This document shows, piece after piece, positions 8,761 through 18,005 of a stretch of 21,960 nucleotides of DNA. Origin of the DNA: Pavlovales sp. CCMP2436 (Eukaryota > Haptophyta > Pavlovophyceae > Pavlovales); the NCBI GenBank assembly GCA_026770615.1, contig MU631309.1, forward strand, positions 404,557-426,516, written 5' to 3'. The position numbers were made by a program, and so were the translations under genes. Position 1 is the stretch's first letter, and every line of letters starts with the position of its first letter. The notes beneath the pieces were generated by a model, which was not told the origin of the DNA, ran no database searches, and saw only the letters and a program-made list of their open reading frames with translations.

Positions 8761-8864
8761 CTCTGGGAATTCTTGTCGAAAAAGCTGTTTGGAATGGGCC
8801 AGGTACGTCGTAGTTTAAAAAAAGTCGAAACTGACGCCAGCCACGGCTGGCGAAAAAGGAAACT

Positions 8865-9152
8865 ATTCCTGCCCCCCCCCTGGCATCGGAACACCAACAA
8901 CAACCAACCCCCCTCCCCCCCACACCGCCCCCCCTCCCACACCCGCACACATAATGACACACGCACACACAAACACACACAAAGACACACACACACCCCT
9001 CCCCACTCAAATAATATCTTGGCATCGAAACACTGCCAACCCCCCCCCCCTGGCCCCCCCCTCTGGCATCTGAAGTTCGGAACACCAACTCCCCATCTTC
9101 CATCCCTCATTCCCCACCCTCCCCCTCCCCCCATCCCCCCCCCCCCCCCCAC
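8865..9152. repeat. Poly-C and CA-rich low-complexity tract
   Basis: Runs of 7-12 C and CACACA-type repeats dominate. A short unit CTGGCATC.GAACACC recurs at about 8879, 9018 (diverged) and 9061, each beside a C run, so the tract probably grew by local duplication. Open frames across it are compositional. Confidence 0.85.
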
Positions 9153-9159
9153 CCGTGCG

Positions 9160-9603
9160 CTTACACCGTACGGAAACGCCACTTGAACAAGTTTTTAAAA
9201 TATGCATCTGCACCATTTTGATGAACCGCGCGTTGAGGTCCCGCAGAGGCGAGTCAGAGGCAGCGCTCGCAATGCGTGTGACATACGCATGTGGGGCGCC
9301 CACCGCGTTGACCGTCCTCGCGTATCCGACTCTGATTTTTGTGGTGATGTGGGCTGGGCTCAAGTTTATAAATTTGAAGAAAAGGAATGCCCGGACGCCG
9401 GACGGATGCCCGCAGGCGTCGAGCGAGCTCGTGCTGAGCAGCGCGGCGTGAGTGTCGCCCGTACATGACAGGTCTGGCTTGTGATGAACGTCCCCGATGC
9501 CTAGATATTTTATTTCGCTCGGCTCGCGTTTCGGCGCTTGTCTGGGAGCTCCGGCCGCACCCGGACGCAAGCGAAAGCTGAAGTTGCTCCGCATGCGCAG
9601 CAT
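9160..9603 (-). CDS. Unassigned reading frame
   Basis: A minus-strand frame from ATG 9603 passes through SEIKYLGIGDVHHKPDLSC, FKFINLSPAHITTKIRVGYA and DLNARFIKMVQMHILKTC before dissolving into glycine codons from the poly-C tract at about 9150. The formal stop is at 9007. Two plus-strand frames over the same DNA are equally long (9155-9451 and 9202-9468), and one of them contains a hydrophobic stretch. Neither strand shows a known domain. I prefer the minus strand slightly because its composition looks less skewed. Confidence 0.25.
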
Positions 9604-9634
9604 GGTACTTCAGTCGATTGTGCGCCACGACGGT

Positions 9635-9704
9635 GTCCGGGTGGGATGACTGCTTGTCAAGACCATCCTGTCCGGGCAGGACGACCGTCTGTCAAGACCA
9701 CCCC
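9635..9704 (+). repeat. Two-copy 35-bp tandem repeat
   Basis: GTCCGGG, GGA.GAC and TCTGTCAAGACCA-type strings occur in two adjacent diverged 35-bp units starting at 9635 and 9670. From 9705 to 10156 no gene is seen. That stretch holds only a short ATAAC repeat near 10033 and an A-rich stretch before the left LTR. Confidence 0.7.
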
Positions 9705-10156
9705 CCCCTCCGGTTAGGGGCCTTCAGGAGGGCATATTTTGTGACAGCACAACCGAAAAAATCGGTTGACCCTTACGCACGCTATGGGCAAGCAGTCGGC
9801 GTTGGCGTATCGACAAGCCGGGGCAAGGTCGCACAAGACAAGGCATCCTGGCGCTAACTGTCGAGACTACCGGCCGTGAAACCCATCTTCAAGAAAACCC
9901 GAACGAAATCGCCTGCTCGAAGCTCTGTTGGCGCTTTGGTACCACCGCAAGGTGACGCTAAAGCTCAACAGTGTGACGCTCAGACGCTGACACCCGGAGC
10001 CTCCTGGACGCAGAAACTGCGCCCCAGGCCATTATAACATAACATAACACGTTAAATTTTTCATACCAGAGTCTCTTATAAAAATAAAAATAAAATGAAC
10101 AGACAGACAGACATTCCTGTGAACGCTAGACACTGGTCACTTGAGTGAGTGATAGG

Positions 10157-10376
10157 TGTCAGGGTAATCTGACACTGGTAAGATTAACCTGACTCGATCC
10201 TCCCGGACTCTCAGTCCGGGACATTAACTTGTCTTAACTAGGAAGATAAGTTTTTATGATTAAGCTTGAGTCGTTTCATTCTAAATCAATTTATTCTTGG
10301 ATCACTCTAGCTCCCGTGACAGCCCTCGACGGCGCTTCACTCCGGACCCCTGCGCCACCGCAGGAGTACCTCAACA
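10157..10376 (+). repeat. Copia 5' LTR
   Basis: The 220-bp repeat begins TGTCAG and ends TCAACA, matching the TG...CA rule. It opens with an inverted repeat (GTGTCAG...CTGACAC, including the base before it) and then a perfect 9-bp stem (TCCCGGACT...AGTCCGGGA). Compared with the 3' LTR it lacks about 25 bp after the stem and differs at many positions in its first two thirds, but the last 59 bp are identical. Confidence 0.92.
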
Positions 10377-10485
10377 CAAACGTTTGAGATCGTACGTATC
10401 TCCGGAACCTCGCGATCACCAACTCCCACGAGTTCGATCGCCGCGTCGCGCCACCGCCTCGCCAACAAGAGCACGCGTTCTCATC

Positions 10486-11690
10486 ATGCTCAACCTTAGC
10501 CAGCCCAAGGCTGACGCGCGCGCCAAGGGCGCGACGCTCAAGAACCCCACCGACATCATGAACAAGGAGACCCTGGTCAAGGTCCTCTACCCGGCGACGC
10601 AGCGCTACATCGCGCTCTCCCGCTCCATGAAGGGGCTCTCTTCAGACATCGTCGAGCTCCCAGCGGCTGGAGAATTCCTTTCCTTTCGGCTTCGAACGCC
10701 CGCCGAGTTCATCGAATACATACGGCTCCACCCCGGCGCGCTCTCGGTCAACACAACCGTCATCCCCGCGGCCGACCGCGCAGACGACGACATCGTCAAC
10801 GCGCACTTGGAGACCGTCTACGCCAACGCCGCCGAGATCTACGGGCAGGCGTTGAGCGACAAGATCGACGACTCGATTCTGGACTTGATCTAGCGCCAGA
10901 TCTCCGCCCACGACCCGGACGAGATCACCTCCGGCTACCTCTCGGCCTCGCAGATTCTCAACTCCATCGAGCTCGTCAACGCCAACAAGAGTGTCGAGGT
11001 CCACGTCGGCGACCTCTATAAGTTTGCAACAGCAGTCGTCAGCATGCATGACTCAGCGTCATCGACCTCTGGTGCTCAGATCCTCTCCGCCGTCCATCAC
11101 CTTAAGCAGCTCTACGAGCCGCTCCTCGACTTGGACCCAGCGGCGTTCGAGCAGATCATCCAGCTCAGCTCAATCACGTCGACGCCCTCGCTGCACATCC
11201 TGCTCGCCCAGTCCAATCTGATAACCCTCGACGCGTTCTCGAGGCCTGATGCGCGTGCGTGCTTCACGGATGAGCTGAACAAGTTCATCGCCCCGCAGCG
11301 CGCAGCCCGCGCGCCGCCCGCTCACCCGCCCAGGCAACGCACAGGTCAAGATGCAGGCGCTTCCGGCCAAGCCAGAGCTTGGAGGTGCCAAGAACTAAAA
11401 GTAGATCCCCCGCAACAAGCTGTACAAGGGCGCCGCCCATCCTCAGTCTCATGCGAGCACTGCAAGAAGACCGGTCAAACAGTCGTAGACTGCTGGCAAC
11501 TGAACGGCTTCCCACCCAAGAACGAGCAGCCGATCACGGTCAACTCTGGGCAGGCCGCCGCCAAGCGCACGGCCAACGACGCGATCCAGACGCGCGAGCC
11601 GCACGAGCACTCCGGCATGACCACGCTCACGGCTCAGTTCAACGAGGACCTACGCGTTCACGGCGCGTCGCTTGAGAACAACTTGCTGCG
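10486..11690 (+). pseudogene. gag: Copia gag (capsid) region with degenerate zinc knuckle
   Basis: The frame opens inside the LTR at ATG 10297, but the more plausible start is ATG 10486 (MLNLSQPKADARAKG) after the LTR. A helical capsid-like segment follows (NKETLVKVLYPATQRYIALS, then SASQILNSIELVNANKS). A TAG at 10891-10893 interrupts it where CAG would keep the frame (LI-stop-RQIS). Near 11455 the nucleocapsid motif CEHCKKTGQTVVDCWQLNG aligns with the CxxCxxxGHxxxxC knuckle of copia Gag, with the histidine replaced by glutamine. Gag packages the element RNA into cytoplasmic particles. The loss of the zinc-binding His and the stop make this copy non-functional. Confidence 0.85.
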
Positions 11691-11714
11691 CCGCCGCTCT
11701 CTCGAGACCGACGC

Positions 11715-12040
11715 GCACCTGCCGCTCGACATCTACGAGCGCATGCCGCCCGAGATCAACGAGCACCTGACGCTCAAGATCTACGACCGCATGCCGCCCG
11801 AGATCAACGATCACCTGACGCTCGAGATCTACGACCGCATGCCGCTCGAGATCAACGAGCACCTGCTGCTCGAGATCAACGAGCACTTGCCGCTCGAGGC
11901 AACCGCGCACATCTCGTTGCCCGAGATCATCGCGCACATGCCGCTCGAGACCACCGCGCACATGCCGCTCGAGGCCAACGCGCACCTGTCGCCACCCGAG
12001 GTCATTGCGCACACGCCGCTCCTGGCCAACATGCTCACGC
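11715..12040 (+). repeat. In-frame octapeptide repeat between gag and protease
   Basis: About 13 copies of an eight-residue unit with consensus (H/R)(L/M)PLEINE follow one another, e.g. RMPPEINE, HLTLEIYD, RMPLEINE, HLPLEATA, HMPLETTA. Two copies are nine residues long. The DNA is a 24-bp minisatellite built from GAGATCAACGAGCACCTG-type units. The frame stays open throughout. Such a repeat is not a known standard part of copia polyproteins. Confidence 0.85.
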
Positions 12041-12074
12041 ACTCGATGCCGTTCTCGCCCAACACGCTCACACA

Positions 12075-12740
12075 GAGCCTTGCCAAGGACTGCAGCAAGC
12101 AGGTGACGCGGTGCATCCTCGGGCAAGGAGACGGGCCATACTGCGAATGCAACAACTGCCACTTCAAGCAGTACCTCGTCAATCAGAAGAATCTCTACTC
12201 GGGCAGTGCATCGATGATCAACCCGACCGCCAAGCTCGACTCCGAGACGTACGCCGTCACACAGCGCGACGCCAATGGCGAGCCGACCTCGTACAACTTC
12301 ATCAACAACCCGCTTGACGATGACATCACCAATCGCCTGCGCGTCTCCGGCATCCTGTCTGGGCAGATCATTGACGACTCCGAGATCTACCCACCAAGTG
12401 CTGCGCGCCGAGCTGCATCGCTCGCGCATCCGTTGGCGTCTACCAGCACTCGACCAGCCTGTACAAGTATGCGTGCACCTTCGGGGACTACCGTGACCAG
12501 GCCAAGGACATGTCCAACTGCAAGCGCACCGCGCGCTTAGCCACCGCCAAGCTCATCTCCATCCAAGACGGAGAGCCGCCCGAGCTTTGGCACGGTGACA
12601 AGGACAACTTCGTCTGCAAGGACTGCAGCACAGTAGCTTACGAGTGCTGGGAGTGCGTGCTGGTCGGCAACGACCGCCTGCGCTGCCGCAACTGCACCCT
12701 CGGGTACTTCTGCAAGCCGTGCCACACGTCAAGGGCCTAC
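12075..12740 (+). pseudogene. Cysteine-rich region of the copia polyprotein
   Basis: After the octapeptide repeat the frame gives DCSKQVTRCILGQGDGPYCE, then CNNCHFKQYL, then a folded-looking stretch to about 12390. There the frame moves by one base and continues as KCCAPSCIARASVGVYQHST and further to NFVCKDCSTVAYECWECVLV and LRCRNCTLGYFCKPCH. The last part holds four CxxC pairs within about 45 residues, a spacing seen in paired zinc-binding folds. The class cannot be named from motif spacing alone. Standard copia polyproteins pass from the single zinc knuckle directly to protease, so this may be an acquired domain. It is preserved enough that many cysteines survive on both sides of the frameshift. 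Confidence 0.6.
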
Positions 12741-12749
12741 TACACTGGA

Positions 12750-13866
12750 CCCTGGCCTACGCCGCTACCGGCGCTGCACAGAAAGCCACAGCCGCACCCA
12801 GCCACATCGGCGCCACCGCCGACTCAGAAGCCGCCGCTTGTGGAGGACACGTACTCCTCAATGCTCAAGCCGCCGCAACCGCCTCCGCCTCCACACAACA
12901 CTACGGCATCGCCGCCATCGCAGAACAATCTGACGACGCCGCTGCCTGCACCAACAACATCTCCTCCGCCATCGCCGATCACATCGCCGCAGCACTTCGC
13001 GCGCTCGCCAGCTCGCAGCCGCCGATGCAGCCGCAATTGATCGACTCTCTGCTACTACAGATTATAAAGGTAAGTTCTAACACAAAACTGTTAACTTCCT
13101 TACCTCAAGAGTCCACGTCGGCGCCTCCTCCGCCAAAAGAATCTTCCCTGACGCCGCCTCTTCAGCCGATTCCCATGACGACGCTGCCTCTGCCGCAGCA
13201 ACCCAAGGGCAACCTGCCCACTGTGTCGCTTAGACCTTCATGGCTGACCGGCCAAGCGCGCTTGCCGATCTTCACCTGCAAGCCTGCTCAGCACCTCCTC
13301 ACGGCCTACAGCGTGACCGATGAGGACAAGCACTCCTCGGCGCTCATCAAGACGCACGACAAGTTTGTCCTCGACACCACACTCGACTCGGGCTGCTCCA
13401 TCAGCTTGCTTGTCGATGAGAGCTGGGGACTTATCACAGACCCACAGCCGATCAAGGCCAGCATCTCAGTGGATAACCGCGCAGCTATGCAAGCTGTGCA
13501 CAGCGGCCTCATCTCCGCCACGTTCACAGACGACGTCAGCGGATACCTACGAGTTGACTTCATCGGCGCGCTCTCCGTGGACGGCCTGGAGACACCGCTC
13601 ATCTCAGTCCGCTTGCTGGCAGCTCAAGGCTGCTCCATCATCTTCGAAGTCAACGGTGGCTCCCTGAAGTCCATCACGTCGACTCGGCGCACACAGATCA
13701 AGTTCGGCATCGATCACCTCATCAAGTGCTCGGTCAACGTGCCGCTCGACTACACGCCGACCATCCACAAGGCGCTCTCTGCCAACCGCTCGCAGGAGAC
13801 GTCCTACCTCTGGCGGGCCCGCTTCAACCACGCAGGCCGCCACACCGTCCGCCGCACGATCGCACC
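12750..13866 (+). pseudogene. pol: Copia protease region and pre-integrase motif
   Basis: An Ala/Pro/Thr-rich linker (two frames are readable at 12750-13000) leads to an open frame with KFVLDTTLDSGCSISLLVDE. DSG at 13385-13393 is the catalytic triad of an aspartic protease of the retroviral type, which would cut the polyprotein. About 130 residues later SYLWRARFNHAGRHTVRRT matches the LWH.RLGH.. pre-integrase zinc motif of copia elements, with the first His changed to Arg. The frame ends at TGA 13868; the integrase continues in another frame. Confidence 0.8.
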
Positions 13867-15009
13867 CTGACATCGCCGGCGCCGAGGCCAAGCCCTGAGA
13901 TCTTCTTTGAGTCCGACGTCGCGCGGATGAAGGCTCTGCCCTTCAACGGCACGCGCACTCCTTCGACTCGACCGTTTGAGATCATCCACAGCGACGTGCT
14001 CGGGCTGATCAACGGCCTCCCTCCTCACGTCGCGGGCTTTGCCATCGTCTTCAAGGACGACTTCACGGCATACACCAGCATCTACATGATGCACGTCAAG
14101 TCTGAGGCGCCTGCAAAGCTGCAGCTCTACCTCGACGAGATGGGAGCCAACTCCCTCCAGCATCGACTCGCAGGCGCAAGGCTGCACCTCGACGGCGCGT
14201 CGGAGCTCACTTCTTCGGCCTGGACGGCCGTCTTGCGTAGGTACGACATGCTCATCACCGAAGTGTCGGTCCCGTACAACCCCTAGACCAACGGCGTCGC
14301 AGAGCGCACCTTTGGCACCCTCATCCCCGACGTGCGCGCAATGCTCAACGCGTCCGGCATGTTGCCTCGCTGGTGGGGGTGGGCTATCAGGTCCGCTGCG
14401 TGAACGTGCAACCAGCTCACCTCTGCGGGTGACAAGCTCTCACCATACGAGAAGCTCTTTGGCAAGGCGCCCGACCTGTCCAAGCTCCGCATATGGGGAT
14501 GCCCAGTGGCATATCTATGGCAAGCCCCGCGCGACGCCACCGGCAAGTTCGGACCGTGCGCGCTGCATGGCAACTTCGTCGGGTATGGCTCCTCGGGCAT
14601 CTTCGAGAACGGCCAGCTGCGCCACGCCCTCGGATACGTTCTAGTCACAGCCGACAATGTCATCACGGTCTCTCGGCATGTGCTCTTCAACGAGTCCACC
14701 ATCGCCGACAACACTTCAAGGAGCGTGTACTTCAGTCGCTCCAACCCGATCACCAACACCTTCGGCTTCCCCGACGACGACCAGATCGCCGCCGACAGAG
14801 CAGCCTATGGGGATGACGGCGAGGACGTCAACGACGACCCGCCGCCGCTCAACCAAGACTCGGATTCAGACGACGATGACGCGCCACCGCCGCCGCGCAC
14901 CGCCACGCCGACTTCATCCTCCGAGCCATCCTCAGAGCCTTTCTCTGAGCCATCCTCTCCGCTGATCGCTCGCCCAACCGGCGACCTCCGCGTCGGGCTG
15001 CGACAGTAG
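13867..15009 (+). pseudogene. pol: Copia integrase
   Basis: The DDE core is visible: FEIIHSDVLG (Asp 13993-13995), LHLDGASELTS (Asp 14191-14193) and TNGVAERTFG (Glu 14302-14304), spaced 65 and 36 residues. The enzyme would insert the cDNA into host DNA. TAG 14284 replaces the near-invariant Gln of the PYNPQ.NG motif, TGA 14401 follows SAA, and TAG 15007 follows GLRQ. Between the last two, SPYEKLFGKAPDLSKLRIWG matches the conserved PYE.....P....LR.FG block at the end of copia integrase. The C-terminal linker is acidic and then Ser/Pro/Glu-rich (DSDSDDDDAPPPPRTAT). Confidence 0.9.
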
Positions 15010-16685
15010 CCACGACACAACTACACGGCCAACGTGGTCCTACTCGCCGCCGACGTGCCGACGCCCGAGAACTTCAAGGACGCCATGGCCGGCGACTACA
15101 ATAATGATTGGGCCACTGCCATCATCGCTGAGCTCGAGTCCCACCGTGTTCTCTACACATGGGACGTCTCCATCCGCGAGCGATTGCCGATCATCCCGAC
15201 CAAGTTCGTCTTCAAGGTCAAGCCTCAAGCCAACGGGACGGTTGACAAGTACAAGGCGCGCATCGTCGCGCAAGGATTCCGGCAAATCCCAGGTCTCCAC
15301 TACGACGAGACCTACTCCCCGACGCTGCGCTACGACTCGTTGCGTTTACACCTCGCTTACGCCGCCTTCATGCGCAAGCTCGGCGACTCTCGCTGGCAAG
15401 TCTGCAGCGCAGATGTATCATCAGCATACCTCTCAACGCTGAGGTTCCCGACTCGGAACAACTCGGACTCTCGCCGCTCTACCAGGCCAAGATCATCGCG
15501 CCGCCCGGCTTCAAGGTCGCGCTGCGCTGCCGCCGCGCCATCAATGGTCTCAAGCAGAGTGGCCGACTCTGGTGGAAGATCAATCTCGACATCCTGGAAC
15601 GCATCAAGTTCCACCGCATCGACGCCTCCTGGTCTGTCTACCGCCGCATCCGTGAGGACGGCTCTATCGACCTTGCGGGCTTGTTCGTGGACGACTTCCT
15701 TCTGCTCTCGAGCTCTTCAAGCCCAACAGCCTGCGCAGAGATCGTCGACGAGCTCAAGAGGTTCTACAACATCCGCTTTCTCGGCCCCATCAAGACCTTC
15801 CTCGGCGTCAACGTCGAGTAGGACGAGAAGAACATCACAATGTCGATGCCTCTCTACATCGCGACCTGCCTCGAGCGCTTCGATCTCTTGGGCATCTCAA
15901 CGAAGAAGTTCCCCATGATGATCGACCTCGACAAGCACGACGGCTCGGACGAGCCCGAGCTACTCGATCGCGAAGGCAGCTCCAACTTCCGCTCCATGGT
16001 CGGGGCGCTGCTCTTCATCTCCAACACCTGTCGGCCGGACGTCGCTTTCGCATCAAGCTTCCTCGCGCGCTCGATGGCATCTCCGACCAGCTCTGCGCTC
16101 GACGCCGCCAAGCGCGTCTGGCTCTACCTCGCTGGCTCGACAAAGCAAGGTCTCCTCTACCGCAGCTCCAAGGCGTGCGAGGAGGAGACGCTGCCGCACC
16201 TAGTGGCCTACGTCGACTCCGACTGGGCAGCCGACCTCGAGCGTCGCTGCTCGACAGCTGGGTATGTCTTCTTCTTTGCAGGCGCGCCTGTCAGCTGGCG
16301 CTCCTCTCGGCAGTCCATCGCCACGCTCTCGTCGACAGAAGCCGAGTACCTCGCCCTCGCCGACGCCGGCAAGGGGTGCATCTACTTCTGCGACATCATC
16401 AACGACCTGGGCATCATCAAGGTCGACGCCCCCCTCCCGCTCTTTGAGGACAACAAGGGCGCGATCGACCTCGCGCACCACAACCCCAAGTTCCACCCGC
16501 GCACCAAGCACATTGACATCCGGCATCACTTCATTCGCGACTGGCACAAGGTCATCTCCATCCAGAAGGTGGGCACCAACGATAACATCGCTGACGGCTT
16601 CACCAAGCCGCTCGGAGGCGCCCAGTTCAAGCTCTTCGCGAAACTGATCACGGACGTGATCAAGCCAACGACCAAATTCAAGTAG
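15010..16685 (+). pseudogene. pol: Copia reverse transcriptase and RNase H
   Basis: The RVT_2-type domain starts with NFKDAMAGDYNNDWATAI and includes IPTKFVFKVKPQANG, YKARIVAQGFRQIPGLHYDE and CSADVSSAYL. At 15431 an extra TC changes frame. The domain continues with LNAEVPDSEQ, IIAPPGF, INGLKQSGRLWW and the active-site FVDDF (15684-15698). TAG 15819 interrupts FLGVNVE-stop-DEKNIT. RNase H follows with YVDSDWAAD, STAGYVFFFAGAPVSWRSS, SSTEAEYLAL, LFEDNKGAIDL and HPRTKHIDIRHHFI, and ends with ADGFTKPLGGAQFKLFAK and the TAG at 16683. The last 280 residues are uninterrupted and carry the usual catalytic residues. Confidence 0.93.
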
Positions 16686-16752
16686 CAACTTCATCACTTT
16701 GGCGTTTTGGCAACATGCACATTCTTCACTGCATCATCCACTCTACTCATCA

Positions 16753-16765
16753 GATTGAGGGGGTG
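16753..16765 (+). promoter_or_regulatory. Polypurine tract
   Basis: GATTGAGGGGGTG directly precedes the TG that opens the 3' LTR. It matches the position and form of the plus-strand primer in copia elements. The 67 bases before it are untranslated. Confidence 0.8.
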
Positions 16766-17010
16766 TGTCAAAGTAATCTGACACTGGTCAGATTTACCTG
16801 ACTCGATTCTCCCGGACTCTCAGTCCGGAACATTCGCAGTCCGGCTAAGATAGCAAGGAACTTGTCTTCATCAGGAAGGTAAGTTTCTATGATTTAAGTT
16901 GAGTTGTTTCTGCTCTCGCTTCTATTAATAGAAGTCACTCTAGCTTCCGTCGACAGCCCTCGACGGCGCTTCACTCCGGACCCCTGCGCCACCGCAGGAG
17001 TACCTCAACA
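16766..17010 (+). repeat. Copia 3' LTR
   Basis: The 245-bp partner of 10157-10376 begins TGTCAA and ends TCAACA. It retains the CCCGGACT hairpin, with one terminal pair lost, and has an additional block with CAGTCCGGCTAAG absent from the 5' LTR. From 17011 to 17217 no gene is seen. Confidence 0.92.
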
Positions 17011-17217
17011 AACCCACTAAAAAAACCCCCAGAAATTTCAACATGGGGGCCGAATTTTGGGCATGTGGGCACACGCGCCAGCAGATTGCCAGCGCATCGA
17101 CGTGGACCTGCTCTAAGCGGAGGGAGGGCTTGACGTGGGGTGTGGGGTAGCCTAGACATCCCCAGATGTGCTTGGCTCACCCCTAGTGCAGCCCAGAGCG
17201 CCCTCTGATACGCACCT

Positions 17218-17365
17218 ATCCTTCTGAGATTTTCATATTGGATAGGAATCTTTATTTAGTTAAACCCGGCATTTAATTGGTAATATTTAAGTTATTTATT
17301 GAGGAGGTTCTGATCATCAGAAGCTTTATATTTGCCTCTTGAGACCTTATCTTCCAAGGCTCAGC
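17218..17365 (-). repeat. LINE-type 3' tail, copy B
   Basis: The reverse complement of this stretch aligns with 1262-1405, sharing GGTCTCAAGAGGCAAA and the later TTAAATGCC block. Its distal end again forms a stem (CCTATCC...GGATAGG). The copies are inverted relative to each other about 16 kb apart. Confidence 0.6.
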
Positions 17366-17684
17366 TCCGGAGCACAGAATGGAGACCAATGGCAGCAGTG
17401 TGCACCCAAACTATTGAATTGGTTTGGATAGGATCCGTCTCAGGGGTATAGCTGTTTGCAGACAGGCTGCATTTCCAGCGGCGCCGGGGGAGATGCAGCG
17501 ACGGTCGATCAGCGCACGGCCGTCGAGAGTCGTCGAATGTCGTGTGACTTACCTGATCAGCGGTGGGGACGGTATCCGTGTGCCCAGGATGGATCCCTAG
17601 TTTTGAGTGTTTTTCAACGCTCTTTTCAGTGCGGCACTTAGGCCTTATTGAATCGGTGTCTGCTGGAGCCAGGCACCGGTGCAC
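17361..17684 (-). pseudogene. Possible C-terminal end of a LINE ORF
   Basis: This 107-residue minus-strand frame ends SIVWVHTAAIGLHSVLRS right where the shared 3' tail starts. The corresponding DNA before copy A can be read as YAAAWSPCISLSQAE, a weak match to the same ending. The middle of the frame is Ser/Thr/Pro-rich with no known domain, and the upstream part does not align with 246-1190. It is placed as LINE only by position. Confidence 0.3.
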
Positions 17685-17754
17685 AGCAAACTCCCTCCCA
17701 GGCGGGGGAGTTCGACATGTCTTATATTTATTTTTGTCTTCTTTTATTAGTGTA

Positions 17755-18005
17755 ACTTTGAAGATACCTATAGACGCAAAATTTGAAGGGGAACAACTTC
17801 GGTTGCAATGTTTGACATCTCATTCTAAAGGCAAGGACAAGAAAATGGCCTCCGAAGTGAGAGTGGTATTTCAGCATCCGAGTCAACGTACGTCTCCTCA
17901 CTTTGGAGGCTCTGGTCTCGGCATTCCCTTCAAAAATAGGTGTCAGGCCGTAGTACCGAAGTTGTTCCCCGTCAAATTTTGTGTTTAGCGGCATCTCCAA
18001 AGCTT
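17755..18005. mobile_element. Foldback element with arms of about 110 bp
   Basis: The left arm (17757-17866) and the reverse complement of the right arm (17890-18003) share long identical blocks such as CAAAATTTGA and GGGGAACAACTTCGGT, and they end in GCCTCC.AAGTGAG. Because of the self-complementarity, both strands carry similar reading frames (IDAKFEGEQLRLQCLTS and LNTKFDGEQLRYYGLTP). The arms are diverged by many substitutions, so it is an old inverted duplication or a decayed MITE. No flanking target duplication was identified. Confidence 0.7.

Larger units (their letters stand above)
6836..8800. mobile_element. Candidate 1.97-kb DNA transposon with perfect 27-bp inverted ends
   Basis: The 27 bases at 6836-6862 (GGCCCATTCCAAACAG...) are the exact reverse complement of 8774-8800. 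Similarity continues inward in weaker form. A second inverted pair lies further in (6871-6904 with 8095-8126), as if the right end had been split by insertion of the ACTCAC array. TTAA precedes the left end, but no matching target duplication follows the right end. The terminus resembles the GGGCCGTTCTACAC string at 21525 upstream of the Harbinger-like transposase, so a PIF/Harbinger relationship is possible. No transposase is encoded inside. Confidence 0.55.
10157..17010 (+). mobile_element. Ty1/copia LTR retrotransposon, full-length but inactivated
   Basis: The element has two related LTRs, a polypurine tract and, in copia order, gag, protease, integrase, reverse transcriptase and RNase H. 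Integrase before reverse transcriptase separates it from Ty3/gypsy. The polyprotein is interrupted by TAG at 10891, 14284, 15007 and 15819, TGA at 14401, and frame changes near 12390, 12750, 13866 and 15432. The expected 5-bp target duplication is not seen (ATAGG left, AACCC right), which suggests a rearranged or old insertion. No clear tRNA primer binding site was found after the left LTR. Confidence 0.95.

Noticed and set aside
8754..9182. Gly-rich ORFs on the minus strand
   Set aside because: They are translations of poly-C runs and CA repeats.
11650..12429. A 259-residue minus-strand ORF opposite gag
   Set aside because: It is the antisense shadow of the octapeptide repeat and the GC-biased codons of the copia gene.
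15034..15918. The 294-residue plus-strand ORF as the true reverse transcriptase
   Set aside because: After 15431 it is out of frame and Ser/Arg-rich; the real domain continues in the adjacent frame to 16685.
10486..16685. UAG reassigned to glutamine as the explanation for the copia stops
   Set aside because: The ORF itself ends with TAG at the expected C-terminus, and TGA and frameshifts are also present, so ordinary decay is the simpler reading. It is kept only as a testable alternative.
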